From the NCBI RefSeq assembly GCF_043789415.1, contig NZ_JBDLLW010000001.1, forward strand, positions 1,116,001 to 1,180,000: DNA of 64,000 nucleotides, read 5' to 3'. Within the stretch, counting starts at the first letter, position 1, and the number at the start of each line of letters is the position of its first letter. The notes under the pieces are model-generated. The model made no database searches. It saw only the letters and a program-made list of their open reading frames with translations, and was not told the DNA's origin. The stretch comes from Renibacterium sp043789415 (GTDB lineage: Bacteria; Actinomycetota; Actinomycetes; Actinomycetales; Micrococcaceae). Below are positions 57,609 through 64,000 of this stretch, piece after piece. The position numbers were made by a program, and so were the translations under genes.

Positions 57609-60169
57609 ACAACCGTCCCTCCAGAACTCATTGGCAACCGGATCACCATGGTCAGCCCCCCGCCGGGAGTCTGTTCAGCTTCCAAAACGCCCCCCATCGC
57701 CTCGGTGAAACCCTTCGCCACGGCTAGCCCGAGCCCCACTCCGGTGCCTGCGGGTACATCGTTGAGCCTTTGGAAAGGCCGGAACATCGCCACCACATCA
57801 TTGGAGTCAACTCCCTTTCCGTGGTCGACAATGCGCAATTCACTCGCCGGGCGTCCATCAATCATTGCGGTTCCGGCACCACCAACGCTACCAACCAGCA
57901 CTACATCCGAATCCGGGGCATATTTCAAGGCGTTCTCCACGATATTGGCGATCACTCTCTCCAGCATGCCAGGGTCGGCCTCCACCGGCGGCATATTGGG
58001 CGGCAAGTCGATCCGCACCGGCATCAGCGGGTCCCTGCTGAAATCATGTCCCAGGGCGGCGTCGATGGCATCCACCCAGCGCACCGGTGCCATCAGCGGG
58101 GTCGCCGCATCGGAGGATATCCGGGACATGTCGAGCAGATTACCCACCAGTGCGTCGAGCCGGTTCGCCGAGCTCTCAATAGTGGCCAATAGCTCGGCCT
58201 CATCCTCGGGAGTGAACTGCACATCTTCCTGCCGCAGGCTGCTCACCGAAAGCTTGATAGCGGCCAGCGGAGTACGAAGATCGTGGGAGACGGCACGCAA
58301 AATGGAGGTCCGCATAGTGTTGCCCTCAGCGAGCCGGGCGTTGTCCCGGCGGCTTTCATCGAGTGCGATGCGCTGACGCAAGGCCACCAAGTGGGCCCCG
58401 AAGGCCACCAGAAGACGGCGGTCCGAAGCCTCCAGAATGCGCCCGTTAAGCCCCAGCAGCAATCCCTCTTCAATGTCCTCGACGTTATCGGCGGCCTCTC
58501 GGCTGGCTGGCGGGTCCTCCCCCGAGGAAGCCTCGATCCGCCATTCCACCGGCGTCGAACCCGGCGTCCTGACCAATAAACTCACCGAAGAGACCCGGAA
58601 GGTCTCGCGCAACTGGTCCAGGAACGAATCCAGCGAATCCTCCCCGGCCAGGGTGGCTCGTGCCACCTCGCTGAGCGTCGCAGCCTCGGCTCCCGTCCGG
58701 GAGGCGTCCCGGGACCGCCTCGCGGCCAGGCCCACCACCACAGCGACCGTGGCGCTCACCGCAAGGAAGATGATCAGCGCCAGCAGAGTCTCCGGATCGG
58801 AGATACTCAGCGAGCCGGTGGGCGTGGCAGAGAAGAAATTCAGCAATAGCGAGCTGAAGGCGGCGGCTAAGAGCGCGGGCCACAGCCCACCGACCAGTGC
58901 CACCACCACGCAGCCGCACAGTTGCAGCAGGGTATTGGTGACAAAACTATTGGGCACCCATTGCACCAGGCCCCATTCAATCAACGCGGGAAGTATCACC
59001 GCGAGCACTAAGCCGATGATCAGCCGACGCCTGCCGACATCCGCGGGGCGCTGGAAATGCACCCCCTGGCCGCCCATCGGGTGGGAGACCATATGCACGT
59101 CGATATCGCCGGAACCGCGAACCACTTTGCTGCCTACGCCGCCTCCGGTGAACAGGCGGGCCAGCGGACGACGCCGGGAAATGCCCACCACCAGTTGAGT
59201 GGCATTGACCGAGCGGGCAAATTCCAGCATGGCCTGCGCGGGGTCTTCCCCCGTCACGCTGTGATAGCTTCCGCCCAGGTCCTTGAGCAATTGCCGCTGG
59301 TTCTCCAGTTCCCGGGGCGATTCGCCGCGGACGCCATCGGCAGCTCTGACGTGCACGCCGAGCAACTCTCCGCCGGAGATCCTGGCCAGGATTCGGGCGG
59401 CCCGGCGGATCAGCACCTCACCTTCCGGGCCGCCGGTGAGGCCGACCACGACGCGTTCCCGAGTCGGCCAGTTCTCCTCGATGCCCTGGCTGTTCCGATA
59501 AGCGGAGAGCCCGTCCTCGACCTGGTCGGCGAGCCAGAGCAGGGCCAGTTCGCGCAACGCGGAGAGGTTGCCCATCCGGAAATAGTTGGCGAGCGCGGCG
59601 TCGATCTTCTCCGCGGAGTAAATGCTTCCTGCGGAGAGTCGCTGGCGCAGCAGCTCTGGCGAAATATCGATCAGTTCGATCTGATCAGCCCGCCGCACCA
59701 CTTCATCCGGCACGGTTTCGCTCTGCCTGGTATTGGTGATCTGGCTGACCACATCGCCCAGCGAAGCCAGGTGCTGGATGTTCAGGGTGGAGATCACATC
59801 GATCCCGGCGTTCAATAACGCTTCGACGTCTTCCCAGCGCTTGCGGCGCTGACCGGCGGTTTGAGCATCGCTGTCGGTGACCACGGTATGTGCGTACTCA
59901 TCGACCAGCGCGAGTTGCGGTTTTCGCTCGAGTACCGCAGCGACATCCATTTCTTCGAAACGGCTGCCCCGATACTCGACGATTTTCGGCGGGATGACTT
60001 CCAGCCCGTCGAGCAGAGCTTTGGTATCGGCTCGGCCGTGGTGCAGGGCGATCGCCACCACGGTGTCAATGCCCTGTTCCTGCTTGAAATGAGCTTCTTC
60101 GAGCATGGCGTAGGTCTTCCCGACGCCGGGCGCAGCTCCGAGCAGAATACGCAGTGTACCTCTGGCCAT
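57605..60169 (-). CDS. kdpD: KdpD, K+-limitation sensor histidine kinase
   Basis: About 854 residues. The N-terminal KdpD domain has the Walker-type GAAPGVGKTYAMLEEAH (~10-26) and TLNIQHLASLGDVV. A USP-like domain (~240-360) is followed by the four-helix DUF4118 membrane block (~400-500) and a GAF-like region. The HisKA domain has ILRAVSHDLRTPLAAIKLSV (~650), and the HATPase has VIANIVENALKYAPDSDVVL and GVGLGLAVAKGF. I use the ATG at 60169 (MARGTLRILLG), preceded by GATAGGGAG; the frame is open to 60205 only with a non-family leader. It is the fourth gene of kdpABCDE, separated from kdpC by a hairpin. Confidence 0.94.
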   Translation of the reverse strand: MARGTLRILLGAAPGVGKTYAMLEEAHFKQEQGIDTVVAIALHHGRADTKALLDGLEVIPPKIVEYRGSRFEEMDVAAVLERKPQLALVDEYAHTVVTDSDAQTAGQRRKRWEDVEALLNAGIDVISTLNIQHLASLGDVVSQITNTRQSETVPDEVVRRADQIELIDISPELLRQRLSAGSIYSAEKIDAALANYFRMGNLSALRELALLWLADQVEDGLSAYRNSQGIEENWPTRERVVVGLTGGPEGEVLIRRAARILARISGGELLGVHVRAADGVRGESPRELENQRQLLKDLGGSYHSVTGEDPAQAMLEFARSVNATQLVVGISRRRPLARLFTGGGVGSKVVRGSGDIDVHMVSHPMGGQGVHFQRPADVGRRRLIIGLVLAVILPALIEWGLVQWVPNSFVTNTLLQLCGCVVVALVGGLWPALLAAAFSSLLLNFFSATPTGSLSISDPETLLALIIFLAVSATVAVVVGLAARRSRDASRTGAEAATLSEVARATLAGEDSLDSFLDQLRETFRVSSVSLLVRTPGSTPVEWRIEASSGEDPPASREAADNVEDIEEGLLLGLNGRILEASDRRLLVAFGAHLVALRQRIALDESRRDNARLAEGNTMRTSILRAVSHDLRTPLAAIKLSVSSLRQEDVQFTPEDEAELLATIESSANRLDALVGNLLDMSRISSDAATPLMAPVRWVDAIDAALGHDFSRDPLMPVRIDLPPNMPPVEADPGMLERVIANIVENALKYAPDSDVVLVGSVGGAGTAMIDGRPASELRIVDHGKGVDSNDVVAMFRPFQRLNDVPAGTGVGLGLAVAKGFTEAMGGVLEAEQTPGGGLTMVIRLPMSSGGTVV

Positions 60170-60247
60170 CTCCCTATCTTCGCCTATCCTCGCCGGAACA
60201 CACACTCTGCTGCACTGTTAATCGCAAAGCCGTCATCACAAAGCCGA

Positions 60248-60296
60248 TACCGCAACGCACCGCCAGGTAACTTCACGGTGGCGGTGCGTTGCGGTA
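60248..60296. terminator. Hairpin between kdpC and kdpD
   Basis: TACCGCAACGCACCGCCA (60248-60265) pairs exactly with TGGCGGTGCGTTGCGGTA (60279-60296) around a 13-base loop. There is no long T-tract on either side, so it is a partial terminator or processing site that may set kdpDE expression apart from kdpABC. Confidence 0.65.
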
Positions 60297-60326
60297 TTCA
60301 GTAATGAGCGAGCGGCCGAATATCGG

Positions 60327-60917
60327 CTACTTTTTGGCGGCCAGATCCAAGTTCAGCAAGGTGACGTTGACCGCTTCCTGCCCCAGCAAGGATTCCAGAG
60401 CCGAGGTGGTGCGGTTCTTGATCAGGGTCAGCAGATCCGATTCGCTCAGCCCGGTTGCCTTGGAGATCCGGGGAACCTGAAGCTGCGCATAAGCTACCGA
60501 GATCTGCGGGTCCAGGCCGGAACCGCTGGCCGTCACGGCGTCCACCGGCACCTGGTCTTCGCTCACGCCTTCGGCCTGGGCGACTTGCTGCCGCAACTGG
60601 GTGATCCCTTCGAGCAGCTTAGGCTCGTTGGGGCCCAAGTTGCTGGCACTGGAGGTCAGTGGATTCCAGGTCACCGCTGAGGGGCGGGGGTGGAACCAGT
60701 TGGCGTCCAGACCGTCCTCAGTGGACTGTGCGATGAGTGAGCTAGCCGCGGGAGCGTCCCCGACCTTGACGATCGAGCCATTGGCTTGCGACGGCGCTAT
60801 CAGCTGACCGGCTCCCCAGACAACCGCTGGGTAGACCAATCCGAGCACGACGGTGGCCAGCAGCAAGAAACGCACTGCGGTACCGAATTGACGTAAATAG
60901 GCGGTAAAAGAGTTCAT
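60327..60917 (-). CDS. kdpC: KdpC, K+-transporting ATPase subunit C
   Basis: A 196-residue single-helix subunit. The N-terminal membrane segment (~15-35) includes VVLGLVYPAVVWGAGQL, followed by KdpC motifs: AQSTEDGLDANWFHPRPSAV (~64-83), TASGSGLDPQISVAYAQLQV (~128) and PRISKATGLSESDLLTLI. It stabilises the KdpAB complex and promotes ATP binding. It is 16 bp downstream of kdpB and before the kdpD gene. Confidence 0.95.
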   Translation of the reverse strand: MNSFTAYLRQFGTAVRFLLLATVVLGLVYPAVVWGAGQLIAPSQANGSIVKVGDAPAASSLIAQSTEDGLDANWFHPRPSAVTWNPLTSSASNLGPNEPKLLEGITQLRQQVAQAEGVSEDQVPVDAVTASGSGLDPQISVAYAQLQVPRISKATGLSESDLLTLIKNRTTSALESLLGQEAVNVTLLNLDLAAKK

Positions 60918-60933
60918 CTTAGTTTTCAGACTT

Positions 60934-63104
<2,171 letters not shown>

Positions 63105-63108
<4 letters not shown>

Positions 63109-64000
63109 TTTGTCAGGCCTTCCGCGAGTGGGCCGAGAGCGAGAGCGGGGAAATAGGTCAGCGCGGTCAGCACTACCGAGATCACCAGAAGCAGCGATCC
63201 GAAGAGCGGTCCGTGCGTAGGCACCGTGCCGGAGGATTCCGGTACGTGGCGCTGCTGAGCCAGTGAACCGGCCAGCGCGACCACCAGGATGATCGGGATG
63301 AAGCGACCGAGGAACATCGCAATACCCAGCATGGTGGAGAAGTAGGGTCCCGAGGTGGTGATGCCGCCAAAGGCTGAACCGTTGTTGTTCGCAGCTGAGG
63401 TGAAGGCGTACAGCACCTCTGAGAACTGGTGCGGTCCGCTGGCTGGAGCGTTGCTGAGCTGATCCGGCAACAGCATCGTGATGCCGGTCATCACCAGCAC
63501 CAGGGTCGGGGTGACCAGGATATACATCGCGGCCAGCTTCATCTGCTTCGCGGTGATCTTCTTACCCATGAATTCGGGGGTACGGCCCACCATCAATCCG
63601 GCGATGAACACTGAGATAATGGCCAGCACGAGCATGCCGTACAAGCCGGAGCCCACACCGCCGGGAGCGATTTCGCCGAGCATGATGTTCAGCATCGCCA
63701 TGCCACCGCCCAAAGCGGGCAATGAATCGTGAGCCACGTCGATCGCGCCGGTTGAGGTCGCGGTCGTCGCGGTGGCGAAGATCGAGCTCGCCGCCGGCCC
63801 GAGGCGCTGCTCGAAGCCTTCACCCAGTGCGGTCGGAGAGCTCGCCAGAGCCCAGGCCATCAGCGCGGTGCTGGCTGCCCAGAGGCCGCCCATCACGGTC
63901 AGGATGGTGTAGCCCTGACGCTGCTGGCCGACCATCCGGCCGTAGGTGTACGGCAAGGAGAAGGGAACGACCAGGATGAGCAGGACGGAGAAGAGGTTGG
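63105..64000 (-). CDS. kdpA: KdpA, K+-channel-like subunit, C-terminal part
   Basis: The right window edge cuts the gene; about 298 C-terminal residues are visible and the frame continues beyond 64000 (NLFSVLLILVVPFSLPYTYG before the first internal Met). KdpA features are VAHDSLPALGGGMAMLNIML (~115 of the visible part), GGVGSGLYGMLVLAIISVFI (selectivity-filter-type GGVGSG), RTPEFMGKKI (the conserved cytoplasmic loop), TSAANNNGSAFGG (fourth filter region) and GRFIPIILVVALAGSLAQQR. The truncation is due to the window. It is followed by kdpB with ATGA overlap. Confidence 0.95.

Overview
The window is G+C-rich chromosomal DNA of an actinobacterium, most likely a member of the Micrococcaceae (Arthrobacter / Psychromicrobium / Renibacterium side). 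The evidence is mycothiol synthase next to a GlnR-type regulator, PspC-domain sensor kinases, a HadA/HadB-like MaoC pair, IdeR/DtxR-type iron boxes and the general gene style. No insertion sequence, prophage, CRISPR array or rRNA operon was seen. Two tRNA genes (Met, Thr) are present.

Layout. 1-3.7 kb: a PspC-type two-component system divergent from three overlapping PspC/membrane genes. 3.8-16.1 kb: housekeeping genes pfkA, ygfZ, a nitrobindin-like gene, glnR, mshD, ppk, a Nudix/SixA-type gene, thyA-folA and asd. 16.2-20 kb: a winged-helix protein, a CmtR-like metal sensor with a CDF transporter and a visible operator, a 91-bp minisatellite, and an acyl desaturase. 20.3-25.0 kb: a six-gene azole-forming RiPP (TOMM/LAP) cluster made of precursor peptide, E1-like/leader-binding protein, YcaO, SagB-type dehydrogenase and a two-gene ABC exporter. 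25-31 kb: murB, an MFS gene, two MaoC dehydratases, and a TetR/efflux pair with its palindromic operator. 31-36.5 kb: small metabolic genes. 36.6-48.6 kb: an iron island, with siderophore ABC uptake (ATPase, two permeases, lipoprotein) next to a five-gene NIS-siderophore operon. Its order (ATP-grasp, IucA/IucC, MFS, IucA/IucC, PLP decarboxylase) is that of the vibrioferrin pvsABCDE operon. Two 19-bp iron boxes sit at the two promoter regions. 49.3-51 kb: an A+T-richer stretch with a secreted beta/gamma-crystallin-like protein and an AraC regulator. 51.1-56.8 kb: tRNA-Met and tRNA-Thr, an MBL hydrolase, a DEAD-box helicase, a serine hydrolase and PhzF. 56.9-64 kb: kdpABCDE, with kdpA cut by the window end.

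The two accessory systems of most interest are the RiPP cluster and the pvs-like siderophore locus. The first has a precursor whose C-terminus (TTITLSSSCTAWQKPLKP) is rich in cyclisable Ser/Thr/Cys. The second is a proteobacterial-style gene order placed under actinobacterial iron control beside a matching ABC importer.

Non-coding structure is rich. A 64-66 bp paired-hairpin element occurs four times in gene ends or gaps. A second hairpin family occurs twice. A 55-nt tRNA-like element with a canonical T-arm and CCA abuts a perfect hairpin. There are also several in-gene or near-gene tandem repeats. Start codons were reassigned where an internal start with a ribosome-binding site or family length argued for it; these cases are stated.
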